NCBI GenBank assembly: GCA_007570785.1
Contig: ML661885.1
Location: 11,592,940-11,656,939 of the forward strand
Origin: Antilocapra americana
Lineage: Eukaryota; Chordata; Mammalia; Artiodactyla; Antilocapridae
Reading direction: 5' to 3'
Length of the DNA: 64,000 nucleotides
Shown here: positions 22,372 to 33,766 of the stretch, one piece after another
Position numbering within the stretch: position 1 is the first letter of the stretch
Layout of the letters: each line of letters opens with the position of its first letter
Position numbers and translations under genes: made by a program
Notes under the pieces: model-generated
What the model was told of the DNA's origin: nothing
The model's database searches: none
The model's input: the letters and a program-made list of their open reading frames with translations, nothing else

Positions 22372-23069
22372 GAAAACTGACTAGAAACTCAACATTCAAA
22401 AACTAAGATCATGGCATCTGGTCCCATCACTTCATGGCATATAGATGTGGAAACAATGGAAACAGTGACAGATTATTTTCTTGGGCTCCCAAATCCCTGC
22501 AGATGGTGACTGAAGCCATGAAAATAAAAGACCCTTGCTCCTTGGAAGAAAAGCTATGACCAATCTAGAGAGCATATTAAAAACCAGAGACATTACTTTG
22601 CCAACAAATGTCTGTCTAGTGAAAGCTATTGTTTTTCCAGTAGTCATATATGGATGTGAGAGTTGGACCATAAAGAAAGCTGAGCACTGAAGAATTAATA
22701 CTTTTGAACTCTGGTGTTGGAGAAGACTCTTGAGAGTCCCTTGGACTGCAAGGAGTTTCAACCAGTCGGTCCTAAAGGAAGCAAGTCCTGAATATTCATT
22801 GGAAGGACTGAAGCTGAAGCTGAAGCTCCAATACTTTGGCCACCTGATGCAAAGAACTGACTCACTGAAAAAGCCCCTAAAGCTGGGAAAGATTGAAGAC
22901 AGGATAAGAAGGGGTTGACAGAGGATGAGATGGTTAAATGGCATCACCAGCTCAATGGACATGAGTTTGAGCAAGCTCTGGGAATTGTTGATGGACAGGG
23001 AAGCCTGGTATGCTGCAGTGCATGGGGTAGCAAAGAGTTGGACATGACTGAGCGACTGAAATGAAATGA

Positions 23070-23160
23070 TTATCCAACTTATATATGGGGAAACTGAGAG
23101 TCAGGGAGATATGATAACTTTACATGCTTCCATTTGTAAGCAAAGAACCCAAGAGTGCAC
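23070..23160 (-). mobile_element. Possible MIR remnant
   Basis: 'tatggggaaactgagagtca gggag' resembles the antisense MIR core just after the BovB 3' end. Short and diverged. Confidence 0.35.
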
Positions 23161-24112
23161 CCACCCTAGGAGGCCATCCAGGGTCTGCTCCTTAACTACT
23201 GTGTCATCTGGATTTGGAGTGTTAGCTTCTGTTACCATGCCTACCCTTTTTGTTTTAGTTATTACATGCTTTATTAATAATATAAAGTAGAGAAAGCCAT
23301 TTCTTTCACTCTTATTTTGCAAAATCAAGGAATGTAACCATCATACAGTACCTAGCTAGTCTTTATCACAGCATGTGACTTCTTATATTATTATTTTTTT
23401 AAAATATAGGTTTAGCATTTGGTTTTTCAAAAGAAGCTTGGTATATCATTTACCAGAATACAGGAACCTACTCACCAGTCTCTGGAGATTATTTAGTTTG
23501 CTTAAATAAATAGCATTTCATCTAGTGATTTTTGCAGCATTTCTGAAACAAGGCTTAAATAATTTTCACATGAATGTTCTAAGTTAGAGACATAATTGAT
23601 ATGTTCACTTCCAGTGATTTTGTTCAGTACATTGGGACATTTGATTCAAAATAACATGAGCTTCTTGGGAAAAAGGAAGATTAGTAATTTATAAGTAACT
23701 CTCTATGATGTCCAAACTATAAAAAGTTATTCGTGTTTCTTAAGAATTATGAATCAGATGCCTATGCTTATTCTATTTAACTGGGAATTTTGGGAACTCA
23801 TCATTTCCTTTAAGTTTCACTGATTTTTTTTTTTTAGCATTTATTAAGAAAGTATTTGCATTCCAATAGTAAGAAAGCAGACATGTCCTAAAAGGGCATT
23901 TCTAGAAGGATCACTCAATCAAAGAAGAATATTAACATTAATATAAAGGTTTTATTGCCTAAGGAGACAGACCTCAACTGAAGTCAAGAAAAAATAATTT
24001 GAAAAATGATTTAAAAAAATTAACAGACATTATTCTTGGAGATCATAAAAGTTAAGAAATATTCATGTAGAATCTGTTCTTCAAGAAAGGATTTTTCCAG
24101 GGCAGGAACAGA
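23161..24112. other. Unassigned sequence
   Basis: About 950 bases, AT-rich. No recognised repeat or exon. Confidence 0.4.
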
Positions 24113-24114
24113 GA

Positions 24115-24388
24115 TGCAGATGTAGAGAAAGACTTGTGGACACGGGGTTGGGGAAGGAGAGGGTGGGGTGAATTGAGAGAATAGCATTGACATATATGCA
24201 ATACCATGTATAAAACAGATAGCTAGTGGGGAGCTGCTGTATAGCACAGGGAGCTCAGCTCAGTGCTCTGTGATGATGTGAATGGGGGATGGAGATGGGA
24301 GGGAAGCTCAAAAGGGAGGGGATATATGTATACATATAGCTGATTCACGTTGTGTAGCAGAAACTAACACAACAGTGAAAAACAATTT
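24115..24388 (+). mobile_element. L1 3' UTR, sense
   Basis: 'agaaagacttgtggacacgg', the G-rich 'ggggaaggagagggtggggt', 'gctgctgtatagcacaggga' and the terminal 'gcagaaactaacacaacagt' give the sense L1 3' UTR of an intermediate-age ruminant subfamily. Confidence 0.85.
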
Positions 24389-24391
24389 TTG

Positions 24392-24578
24392 CTTTTGTTG
24401 TCTAGTCGCTAAGTCATGTCCAACTCTTTTGTGACCCTGTGAATGGTAGGCTCCTCTGTCCATGGGATTTCCCAAGCAAGAATACTGGAGTGGGTTGCCA
24501 TTTCCTTCTTAGGGGATCTTCCCGACCCTAGGATAGAACCCATGTCTCCTGCATTGGCAGGCGGATTCTTTACTGAAT
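24392..24578 (-). mobile_element. Bov-tA SINE
   Basis: Minus-strand copy joined to the 3' end of the L1, with the tRNA-like head ending 'ggcggattctttactga'. Confidence 0.9.
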
Positions 24579-24974
24579 CCACTGACGATAGTGGACTATA
24601 AATCTAGGGACCAGGCTTTCCTGCTTGAGATTCACTGTGGTAGATATTGATAAATGTATGGAAAGGGAAACAAGACTGGATAGCAACTCTTTTTCTCTCA
24701 AACTGTATCTCCTTAAGAGTGGGTATCCTGGATGTAATGAGGTAACCAAGCAGGAAAATATGGGGCCTTCCAGGGACAGGCCCTCCTCTGTATCCCTAAA
24801 TTACTTAGATAATAGTATTTGATGCACATTTCCTGAGTTGTTTTCCAAATGTTAAACTGCCTGCCTTACCCCACCAAATGGAAGATGTTAACTACTTGAT
24901 GACCATGAACACACAGCCCCAGGCCTTCTGGAGCCTAAAGACTGGTGATGTTAACCCATATGACACCACCCTGG
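24579..24974. other. Unassigned sequence
   Basis: About 400 bases, somewhat less AT-rich. A 65-codon open frame at 24625-24822 has no recognisable features. Confidence 0.4.
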
Positions 24975-24981
24975 TACCTCA

Positions 24982-26310
24982 GTTCAGTTCAGTTACTGAG
25001 TCATGTCTGACTCTTTGTGACCCCATAGACTGCAGCACCCCAGCCTTCCCTATCCATCATCAACTCCTGGAGTTTACACAAACTCATGTCCATTGAGCTG
25101 GTGATGCCATCTAACCATCTCATCCTCTGTCGTCCCCCTCTCCTCATGCCTTCAATCTTTCCCAGCATCAGGGTCTTTTCTAATGAGTCAGTTCTTGGCA
25201 TTAGGTGGCCAAAGTATTGGAGCTTCAGCTTTAGCATCAGTCCTTCCAATGAATATTCAGGACTGATTTCCTTTAGGACTGACTGGTTGAATCTCCTTGC
25301 AGTCCAAGGGACTCTCAAAGAGTCTTCTCCAACACCAGAGTTCAAAAGTATCAATTCTTCGGTGCTCAGCTTTCTTTATGGTCCAACTCTCATATCCATA
25401 CATGAGTAGTGGTAAAACCATAGCCTTGACTAGATGGATCTTTGTTGGCAAAGTAATGTCTCTGGTTTTTAATATGCTCTCTAGATTGGTCATAGCTTTT
25501 CTTCCAAGGAGCAAGGGTCTTTTAATTTCATGGCTGCAGTCACCATCTGCAGTGATCTGGGGGCTCCCCAAAATAAAGTCTGTCACTGTACCCACTGCTT
25601 CCCCATCTATTTGCCAAGAAATGATAGGATCAGATGCCACAATCCTAGTTTTTCTTAAGTTGAATTTTAAGCCAACTTTTTCACGTTCATCTTTCACTTT
25701 CATCAAGAGGCTCTTTGGTTATTCTTCACTTTCTGCCATAAGGGTGGTGTCATCTGCATATCTGAAGTGTTGGTATTTCTCTCTGCAATCTTGATTCCAG
25801 CTTGTGCTTCATCCAGCCCACCATTTCTCATGATGTACTCTGCATATAAGTTAAATAAGCAGAGTGACAATATACAGCCTTGATGTACTCCTTTCCTGGT
25901 TTGGAACCAGTCTGTTGCTCCAACAGTACCAGAGTGTTGTGTCTTGACCTGCATACAGATTTCTCAGGAGACAGGTAAGGTGGTCTGGTATTCCCATCTC
26001 TTTAAGAATTTTCCACAGTTTGTTGTGATCCACACAGTCAAAGTTTTGACATATTCAGTAAAGCAGAAGTAGATGTTTTTCTGGAACTCTCTTGCTTTTT
26101 CAATGATCCAACAGATATTGGCAATTTGATCTCTGGTTGTTCTGGCTTTTATAAATTCAGCTTGAACATCTGAGAGTTCACGGTTGACATATTGTTGAAG
26201 CCTGGCTTGGAGAATTTTGAGCACTACTTGGCTAGCGAGTGAGATGAGGGCAACTGAGCCATAGTTTGAACATTCTTTGGCATTGCCTTTCTTTGGGATT
26301 GGAATGAATC
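24982..26310 (-). mobile_element. BovB LINE, ~1.3 kb, with 7-bp TSD
   Basis: Minus-strand BovB, 3' end 'gttcagttcagttactgagt' on +, truncated at its 5' side inside the reverse transcriptase. Flanked by tacctca at 24975-24981 and 26311-26317. Confidence 0.93.
25001..26224 (-). pseudogene. BovB reverse transcriptase/C-terminal remnant
   Basis: Consecutive minus-strand frames (26224-25964, 25954-25703, 25706-25257, 25354-25001) cover the reverse transcriptase and C-terminal region in order. The first gives MLKILQARLQQYVNRELSD and IANICWIIEKAREFQKN, the second KGVHQGCILS.CLFNLYAEYI, and then comes the SDMQMTPPLWQK stretch, which is the catalytic YADDT region after a frameshift and small deletion. 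The third gives NLRKTRIVASDP, GRKAMTNLESILKTRDITLP and [20 protein letters not shown]; the last gives [10 protein letters not shown] and the C-terminus. The YADD motif is lost, so it is inactive. Confidence 0.88.
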
Positions 26311-26317
26311 TACCTCA

Positions 26318-26622
26318 TTGTCAGAGAATTGTGCACAAGCTGATTGCATACCCTTTGACCCTCCCCCTCTCTTGCCTGTCTTTTATTTTATTTTTTTTTA
26401 ATTTATTCTTTACATTATTGTGTTGGTTTACCTGTATTTTAAAAATGCTTTACTAAAACCCTTCAGGGAGCAAGGGTTTTTTAGAGCATGAGCTACCTGT
26501 CTCATTGCATGGCCAAGCAGTGAACCATTCTCTGCTCCAAACTCAGATGTTTCAGTTTGTTTGGCCTAAACACACAGGCACACGAACTTGTTAACAACCA
26601 CGTGAAGTGCTTTACCAACATT
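26318..26622. other. Unassigned sequence with T-rich L1-like stub
   Basis: A short T-rich 'aatttattctttacattatt gtgttggtttacc' at about 26398-26435 looks like a remnant of an L1 3' end. The rest is unassigned. Confidence 0.35.
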
Positions 26623-26623
26623 A

Positions 26624-26820
26624 ACTTGGTTCAGATGGTAAAGAATCTGCCTGCAATGCAGGAGACACAAGTTCTATCCCTGGGTAGAGAATATCCCTCA
26701 GAGAAGGGAATGGCCACCCACTCTAGTATTTTTGCCTGGAGAATTCCATGGACAAGAGAACCCTGGTGGGCTATAGTCCATGGGGTCCAAAGAGTTGGAC
26801 ACAGCTGAGCAAACTAACAC
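26624..26820 (+). mobile_element. Bov-tA SINE
   Basis: Sense copy starting within the tRNA-like head ('cttggttcagatggtaaaga') and ending 'gctgagcaaactaacac'. Confidence 0.92.
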
Positions 26821-26885
26821 TTTCACTTTCTTTCAACTACTCTGCGAGGTAAGTTTATCTTCATTTTTTAAATCTAACTAAAGGT

Positions 26886-27111
26886 TGAGTTGAGTTGATT
26901 TGAGTGTTAGTCACTCAGTCATGTTCAATTCTTTGCGATCCCATGAGCTGTAACCCATCAGGCTTCTCTGTCTATGGGGTTCTCCAGACAAGGCTACTGG
27001 AGTAGATTGTAATTCCCTTTTCCAGAGTATCTTCCCAACCCAGGGATTGAACCCAGGTGTTCCACATTGTGGGCTGATTCTTTACCATCTAAGTTACTAG
27101 GGAAGCCCCTT
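26886..27111 (-). mobile_element. Bov-tA SINE with 9-bp TSD
   Basis: Minus-strand copy flanked by actaaaggt at 26877-26885 and 27112-27120. Confidence 0.95.
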
Positions 27112-27120
27112 ACTAAAGGT

Positions 27121-27141
27121 AAAAAACAACAACAACAACAT
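27121..27141 (+). repeat. (AAC)n short tandem repeat
   Basis: Five AAC units following poly-A between a SINE and an LTR. Confidence 0.9.
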
Positions 27142-27144
27142 ATT

Positions 27145-27372
27145 CCTCTAACCCCCAATGTGATGCTATTTTGAGGTGGGGAATTTGGGAGGTAATTACG
27201 TCATGAGGATGGAGTCCTCCTGAATGGGATTAGTGGCTTTCTAAAAACGACTCTGCAGGCACCTTGATCTTGGACTTACCAGCCTCCAAAACTGTAAGAA
27301 ATAAATTTCTGTTATATAGAAGCCATCAATCTGTGATATTTTGTTAAAGAAATTTGAACAACCTAAGACAGA
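27145..27372 (+). mobile_element. MaLR (MLT1-like) solo LTR
   Basis: Sense MaLR LTR: 'ctaacccccaatgtgatgct', 'ggtaattacgtcatgaggat', 'cctgaatgggattagtggct', the polyadenylation region 'aagaaataaatttctgttat' and the end 'aacaacctaagacag'. No internal region next to it. Same superfamily as the LTR at 11447, opposite orientation. Confidence 0.85.
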
Positions 27373-27780
27373 ACACTCTGTGACACTACTAGAATTCATT
27401 TAGTCACTTTTCCACCTGTTTTTGGAGGCTGAAGAGCATGTACTGTACTGTAGGGAGAACTGTTCTGGGCTCTGGTTCCCTTCAACTAGAGCGACTCCAG
27501 TGTTATCTCTCTCATACTTAAGATTTAGGTTTAAGATTTGTTTCAAAAATAAGAATTGCCCTGCTATAAATGAGCTTTGAAAATTACTATTCAGATTATT
27601 CAGAAATTTGTATTTACTCTATATTCTTATAGAGCACTAACTTTAACATGTAGCTCTCTGTCCCTTTTGCATCATGTGAATGTTTTGTCTTTTTTCTTAA
27701 ATACTTTCAGAGCTCAAGGATTGAAAAAATTATAAAGGCTGTTTTTCTTACAAGGAAATTTTTAAGAAATTTTGAATGCC
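27373..27780. other. Unassigned sequence
   Basis: About 400 bases. No recognised element. Confidence 0.4.
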
Positions 27781-27781
27781 T

Positions 27782-27992
27782 TTAAGGCCCTCGGGGGCTC
27801 AGACGGTTATGAATCTGCCTGCAATGAAGGAGACCCGGGTTTGACCCCTGGTCTGAAAGATCCCCTGGGGAAGGGAATGACAACTCACTCCAGTATTGTT
27901 GCCTGGAGAGTTCCATGGACAGACGAACCTGGCGGACTACGGTCCATGGGATCACAAAGAGTCAGACATGACTGAGCAACTAACACACACAA
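27782..27992 (+). mobile_element. Bov-tA SINE
   Basis: Full sense copy, tRNA-like head 'gggggctcagacggttatga', tail 'gagcaactaacacacacaag'. Confidence 0.93.
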
Positions 27993-28001
27993 GGTCCTAA
28001 A

Positions 28002-28208
28002 GGGCTTCCTAGGTGGCAGTAGTGATAAAGAATCTGCCTGCCAATGCAGGAGACACTAGAGATGCTGGTTCTGTCTCTTGGCCAGGAAGATCCCCTGGAG
28101 TAGGAAATGGGACCCTGCTCAAGTACTCTTGACCATAGAATCCATAGACAGAGGAGCCTGATGGGCTACAGTCCGGGAGCCATAAAGAGTTGGACATGAC
28201 TGAGCACA
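28002..28208 (+). mobile_element. Bov-tA SINE
   Basis: Second sense copy immediately downstream, more diverged ('gggcttcctaggtggcagta' to 'acatgactgagcaca'). Confidence 0.92.
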
Positions 28209-29050
28209 GGGTCTAGAAAATCATTTTTTATTTGCTCAAGTAACAAACACAAACACATTCAGTTATCTTAAGCAAAATGATATTAAACTTTTTCAAGACT
28301 GATAAAATTAAATATGAGGCCACTGTTATAATTTCTTCTTCTTTAAATCACTTACAAGAATATCAGTTTAATTCAGTCCATATAGATTTAATTAAATATT
28401 TGACTGCATCTTTGAATTACTCCTCAACTTGAGAGAGAGAAGAAATAAAATCCCATAAGTGCAATATGTCATTAATAAATTAAAATAATTCAAAATTTCA
28501 TGAGGAAGTGCTTTATACTTGACTGAAACATGCCAATCTTATCACTGTCACTTTTAAGCAACATTAAATTTTAGCTTTATTACTCATAATCCAAATTTGT
28601 AAAATATAAAATTTCCACTCATCTCTCTTTTTGCGTGACTGCTTAATTATTGAAATTTTGTCCTGGAAGGCAGGTTCTACAGAATGAAATTAGTTCATGA
28701 ACTTCCATTCAACATCCCCTCTTTAACATGTAAGAAAACCTCCTCATTCCACTGTTGACTGGTTTTCTGCTAGACAAGTGAAGATTGATGTTTTTTATTT
28801 CTTAGGCGAATGGTTTTTTTCATACAGCTGTTGACATAAAAGGAAAGCAAAGAAACTTAATAAATCATCTTTTGTATATTGGAAATTCAAGCATAACATA
28901 CTCATTTTATCTGTGGTTTTTCAGTCTTTGCTCAGCTATGATGTGCAGATGTCAAATAAATAGTCAACTTTTGATGTGTTTTCCCACAGTCAGTAAAGGA
29001 GACTGTAACAAGGCAAACGTCTTTATACATCTCTGTGGTTGGGTTTCAAA
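28209..29050. other. Unassigned AT-rich stretch
   Basis: About 840 bases with no recognised repeat or exon. Confidence 0.4.
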
Positions 29051-29054
29051 TATC

Positions 29055-29215
29055 AATAACTAACATTCATATATGCATTTCCGCTTATAAAACACTTACA
29101 TTATTCCAACAATCCTGGAAGTAAGGACTATTGTCACTCCCAGTTTAAAAATGTGAAAAGAAACCTAGAGAGAATAAGTTGCCCCAAATCACATAGAATT
29201 AATATTTCTTTAGGC
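29055..29215 (-). mobile_element. MIR SINE remnant
   Basis: Antisense MIR: 'ataaaacacttacattattc caacaatcctggaagtaagg...cccagtttaaaaatgtgaaaagaaac...aataagttgccccaaatcac'. Confidence 0.7.
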
Positions 29216-29815
29216 TTGTTCTGAATGTCCTTTAGAATTTTAGCATATAGGTGGCAGTATGGCTTGCAAAATCATCAAATAATTTTAACCGTGTTTGATA
29301 TGAGTTCAGAGATTTCCACAATATGGATTCTATGATTATCAACAAAGTATTTTTACCAGTAATAAAATATTAGAAAATAGAATTTCTATCATTAACCCCA
29401 GATAAGAAAGAGATGTGTAAGGAAGTTGTGGAGTTTAGAATAAGTGGTATTATTGCAAGGGCCATAGAAACCTACTGTGTTGTAGTGAATGATTTGTTAT
29501 TGAGTTGTGGACATCATGGTGGACTGTGGATCCTGCATGCTAGGTTGAGGGCAGTACAGATCACTAGTCACTTCTGGGCATGTTCAGTTAATTTTGTAAT
29601 ATTTGAAGGAATAACCTAGTGGCATTGATAGGATTAAATTTGAATGGAGGACAATTATAGAAATGGCAGCAAGAAAAAGAAAAAAACATGAAAGGAAATG
29701 GCAAGGGCACCAATTAGGAGTCTTTGTAATCCTTGAATAGGGTGATGAATTTATGACCCTAGAGTAGCAATGGATGACAAAGAGGAATAGCAAGCTCTTT
29801 AACTTGCCTTTTCCT
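29216..29815. other. Unassigned sequence
   Basis: About 600 bases. Open frames of 60-70 codons on both strands with no recognisable domain. Confidence 0.4.
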
Positions 29816-29819
29816 CTAT

Positions 29820-30424
29820 GTGATTATTCTTAGTTTACTAAGATATAATTTGTCTATCATAAAATCCACCTATTTCAAGTATATAATTCAATCATTTTTG
29901 GCAAATAAGATGAGCTATAAAACCAGCATCATAATCTAGTTTTAAGACATCATCACCCCATTAAGATTCTTCATGCTGTATTTACAGTTAATCTCTATTC
30001 CTATTACTAGTCCCAGGCAACCACTAATCTATTTTCTGCCTCTATAGATTTGCCTATTCTGGACTTTTAATATAACTGCAAGTATGTAGCATGTGGTCTT
30101 TTATGTTTGACCTCTTACACATAATGTTTTTGAGGTTCATCCATGTTGTAATGTGATGAGTAATCCACTCTCTTTTATCGATAAATAGTGATATTTCATT
30201 GCTGGATATACCACATTTTATTGATTCATGAATTTATGGACATTTTAGTTGTTTCCAATATTGAACTAATATAAACAATGCTGCTATGAAGACTCACATG
30301 CAAATCTTTCAGTAAATATATATTTTCATTTCTCATAGGAGATTCCTAGGAGTAGAATTTCTGGGTTATGTGGTACATTTATATTTAACTTTAGAAATTC
30401 CTCATTTTCAATTTTGTAGGGCAT
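29820..30424 (-). mobile_element. Old mammalian L1 (L1M) 3' region
   Basis: Antisense L1M: 'ggcaaccactaatctatttt', 'agatttgcctattctggact', 'ggttcatccatgttgtaatg', 'aacaatgctgctatgaagac', 'attcctaggagtagaatttc'. It precedes the ruminant radiation. Confidence 0.85.
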
Positions 30425-30437
30425 AAAATTAAAGCTG

Positions 30438-30709
30438 CTGCTGCTACTAATTCGCTTTAGTCGTGTCCGACTCTGCGCGACCCCATAGGCCAAAGCCTAC
30501 TAGGGTCCCCCATCCCTGGGATTCTCCAGGCAAGAACACTGGAGTGAGTTGCCATTTCCTTTTCCAATGCATGAAAGTGAAAACTGAAAGTGAAGTCGCT
30601 CAGTCATGTCCGACTCTTAGCGACCCCAGGGACTGAAGCCTACCAGGCTCCTCGTCCTTGGGATTTTCCAGGCAAGAGTTACTGGAGTGGGGTGCCATTG
30701 CCTTCTCCC
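30438..30709 (-). mobile_element. BOV-A2 SINE with 12- to 13-bp TSD
   Basis: Dimeric BovA in minus orientation with the 'gcatgaaagtgaaaactgaa' linker and a (CTG)n-type tail on its left. Flanked by aaaattaaagctg (30425-30437 and 30710-30722). It sits exactly between two oppositely oriented old L1 remnants. Confidence 0.95.
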
Positions 30710-30722
30710 AAAATTAAAGCTG

Positions 30723-31298
30723 TGAAATGTATAATTACTATATGGCCCAACAATTCCACTTCTAGGTATATACCCCAAATAATTGAAAAACGGATGCTCA
30801 GAGAAAAACTTGTTATGACTGTTTGTGGTAACACTATTCACAATAGCCAAAAGGTAAAAATAACCCAGTGCCATCGACTAATGAATGGATAAACAAAATG
30901 TAGTTATATAATAGAATTTTGTACTGAATATTATTCAGCCATAAACAGTAAATTTGTGATACATGCTATGTGGACAGTGAAAATATTGTGCTAAGTGGAA
31001 GAAGCCAGACACAAAAGGTCATGTATTATATGAGTCCATTTATGTGAAATATCCAGAATAGGTAAATTCAAAGAGACAGAAAGTAGATTAGGAATTGCCG
31101 AGGGCTGAGAGTAGGGGAGAAAGGAAAGTCATTGTCTAATAGTTTGGGGTTTTCTTTTGGAGAGATGAAAATTTTCTGTAATTACATAGTGTTGATGGTT
31201 GTGCAACATTGTGAATGCATTTAATTTCCTTGACTTATACACTTTGAAATGGTCAAGATCATAAATGTTATGTTTATTTTACCACAATAAAAAATTAA
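30723..31298 (+). mobile_element. Old mammalian L1 (L1M) 3' end with poly-A
   Basis: Sense L1M: 'ggcccaacaattccacttct', 'cactattcacaatagccaaa', 'atattattcagccataaaca', 'aagccagacacaaaaggtca' and the terminal 'ttaccacaataaaaaattaaa'. 5'-truncated. The words just outside its two ends, aattaaagct, match and may be its own ancient target-site duplication. Confidence 0.85.
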
Positions 31299-31429
31299 AG
31301 CTTTGTGTGTTCCACAGACTGAAAATTCTGAGGTCTTTATGAATACAGTAGAGTGATTTGCTTTGGTCCACTGCACCCGGAGAGTCAGCATGTCCAGGGA
31401 AATCATCTCTTTTAGAATCAATTACTCAT

Positions 31430-31890
31430 CCTCATTATCATCATAGCTCACTAATTCAGTGTCTACTCCATTCTGACAGTGGTCTAAGGGCTCTATGCTC
31501 TTTCTTTGTGGCTCAGATGATGGTCAAGAATCTGCCTGTAGAGCTGGAGACCTCAGAGATCTTCCCTAAGTTGGAAAGATCCCCAGGAGAAGGGAATGGC
31601 AACCCACTCCAGTATTCTTGCCTAGATAGTCTCATGGACAGAGGAGCCTGATGGGCTATAGTCCATGGGGTCACAAAAAGTCAGACATGACTCAGCTGCT
31701 AACACAAGGGCTTTACAGACACTGTCTCTATTTTCATAGTATCTCAGCTAAGCAGGACTAATTATCCCCCATTTTCAAGATTAAGAAATAGAAACTCTAA
31801 AAGGTTCATTTATCCATTGTTGCATAGTTAGTACATGTTAGAACTGGATTCAAGAGACATTCTCTTTTATTGTAAAGCCTACGGATTCTA
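31430..31890 (-). mobile_element. MIR SINE, split by a Bov-tA
   Basis: Antisense MIR in two parts, about 31430-31502 and 31707-31890 ('cagacactgtctctattttc', 'cccattttcaagattaagaa', 'catagttagtacatgttaga'). The break is occupied by a Bov-tA flanked by aagggct. Confidence 0.7.
31503..31706 (+). mobile_element. Bov-tA SINE inside a MIR
   Basis: Sense copy, with aagggct on both sides (about 31486-31492 and 31706-31712). Confidence 0.92.
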
Positions 31891-31894
31891 TATT

Positions 31895-33253
31895 ATATTT
31901 TGTTCTTCTAAAATTGTTTGAGCATGTACTAGCTGGAATGCACCATGCATAAAAGATTAGGAAAACAAAACATTATCATTGGAGAAGACAGAAGAATTTG
32001 GGAAGGAACTCTCATATTGGAAACCTCAGTGTTTTAGGAAATTCACATTGTGTTTAATGCTAGTGGACCCCTGGGTAAAGTGGAACAATGACCATAATTT
32101 ATCCCATATTGTAACCTGACAGGTCCTAGCTCAATATATGCACACTGTTAGCTGATTTTAAGTATTCTGGCTTAGTTCCAGGAAGAACACAGAGCTTGTA
32201 ATTTCAATTACATGGCATTTCAAGTAGAACCATGTCCTAGTATTGGATGGAGGGATTAGAGTTGACTGCCAGGACAGCAACAAGGTTCAGAAAAGGATTA
32301 TTATTTTTAGATCACTTTAAGAACCAAGTGGACCAGCTTACTGCTGCACTTGAAAACATCACAAAGGCTAAAGGACTTAGTACTTGGTGAGCCTTAATAG
32401 AAAAAGGTAGGTTTTGTGAAGTGATTGTTTACAGAGTCTCAATGGAAAGTTAAAACTCTCGCATTTCACATTTGTTGAAGAGTTAGGAGATTGAATTACA
32501 AGTAGTCTCCTAAACGGTAGGTTAGGATTTGTTTGATATAAAGATTTAACAATAGTTGTTAGAAAAAAATATGAAATTGACAAATATTTGACCTGACTAA
32601 AGGAAACAAACAACATCTCCAAGCTTGAGTAGATAGACTACAGGGATTAGAAGGAATGTATGAGTTATTTTATTATGACATTGCCTCCTGAAATTATCGG
32701 CAAAATTTACATTGGTTGTAAATTTTTAAATATAAAATATTTATTCTGTTATTTTTAAAAAGGTAATCATATTGCAATTTCTGAAACTTTCTTTTGTAAA
32801 TTCAGATATATCCCATAAGATCAAATCACAAGGTTCATTATGTTCAAGTTTAACTGCAGTTGCAGTGTCACAGGCTCAAATTGTATGGAGAACCTGAGCA
32901 GTGATTCCATTCTCAAAATCTACTTTGAGATCTTCCAGCTTTTCCTCAGCTCCTCCGGTCAATCTCTGTTCCTTGTTACAGAGCGCTTCCTTAGAGTGAT
33001 CAAAATTCAGTGCCTTTTGCTTCCCGCAGATTGTGTTGATGTCTCATTAAATTCAGTTCCCTCCCTTTGAATTCTGTGAATGAACAGCTCCTTGAAACCT
33101 TTTCAACAGTTTCCCTGGCAAGACATCTATCATCTAGGCTGTTGTCTTCTTTTGACCAGACTGTCAGATGTAACACTTTGCCCACTGTGCTGGAGTTGGC
33201 GCACAGTGGCTCCTAAGAGCTGGTGATGCCATCTTTCCCAACTCTGTATGCTG
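31895..33253. other. Repeat-poor stretch
   Basis: About 1.36 kb. The last part (about 32820-33250) is less AT-rich than its surroundings and has 60-76-codon open frames on both strands. No protein family, splice pair or repeat recognised. Confidence 0.4.
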
Positions 33254-33263
33254 ACATCACATT

Positions 33264-33766
33264 GCGTGCATGTGCGTGCTCAGTTTTGTCTGACTCTTTG
33301 CCACCCCATGGATTGTACCCTGCCAGGTTCTTCTATCCGTGGAATTTTCCAAGCAAGAATACTGGAGTGGGTTGCTATTTCCTTCTCCAGGGGATCTTCC
33401 CGGCCCAGGGATCAAACCTGCATCTCCTACATTGATAGGTGAATTCTTTATCACTGCACCACCTGGGAGGAGAAAGCAATGGTGACCCACTCCAGTACTC
33501 TTGCCTGGAAAATCCCGTGGACAGAGGAGCCTGGTGGGCTGTGGTCCATGGGGTCGCTAAGAGCCGGACATGACTGAGCGACTTCTCTTTCACTTTTCAC
33601 TTTCATGCATTGGAGAAGGCAATGGCAACCCACTCCAGTGTTCTTGCCTGGAGAATCCCAGGGACAGGGGAGCCTGGTGGGCTGCTGTCTATGGGGTCGC
33701 ACAGAGTCGGACACGATGGAAGTGACTTAGCAGCAGCAGCAGCAGCAGCAGCACCTGGGAAGCCCA
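33264..33766 (-). mobile_element. Bov-tA SINE split by a BOV-A2, 10-bp outer TSD
   Basis: Minus-strand Bov-tA in two pieces, 33264-33468 and 33752-33766. Outer target-site duplication acatcacatt at 33254-33263 and 33767-33776. Confidence 0.95.
33469..33751 (+). mobile_element. BOV-A2 SINE nested in a Bov-tA, 9-bp TSD
   Basis: Complete dimeric BOV-A2 in sense orientation, tail (AGC)n at about 33730-33751. Its target-site duplication, cacctggga at 33460-33468 and 33752-33760, lies inside the head of the older SINE. BOV-A2 therefore jumped here after the Bov-tA. Confidence 0.96.

Larger units (their letters stand above)
20935..23068 (+). mobile_element. BovB (RTE) LINE, 5'-truncated, ~2.0 kb plus SINE insert
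   Basis: Sense BovB beginning in the linker between endonuclease and reverse transcriptase ('gaactatggatggaggattg') and running through the reverse transcriptase to the intact 3' end ('gactgagcgactgaaatgaaatga'). A Bov-A SINE at 21101-21237 interrupts it. Multiple stops and frameshifts. No clear target-site duplication seen. Confidence 0.95.

Noticed and set aside
22432..22974. 180-codon minus-strand frame
   Set aside because: Antisense shadow of the + strand BovB reverse-transcriptase/C-terminal region.
25297..25794. 165-codon + strand frame
   Set aside because: Antisense shadow of the minus-strand BovB.
32820..33253. Possible processed pseudogene in a less AT-rich segment
   Set aside because: Neither strand gives a protein I recognise; no poly-A tail or target-site duplication around it.
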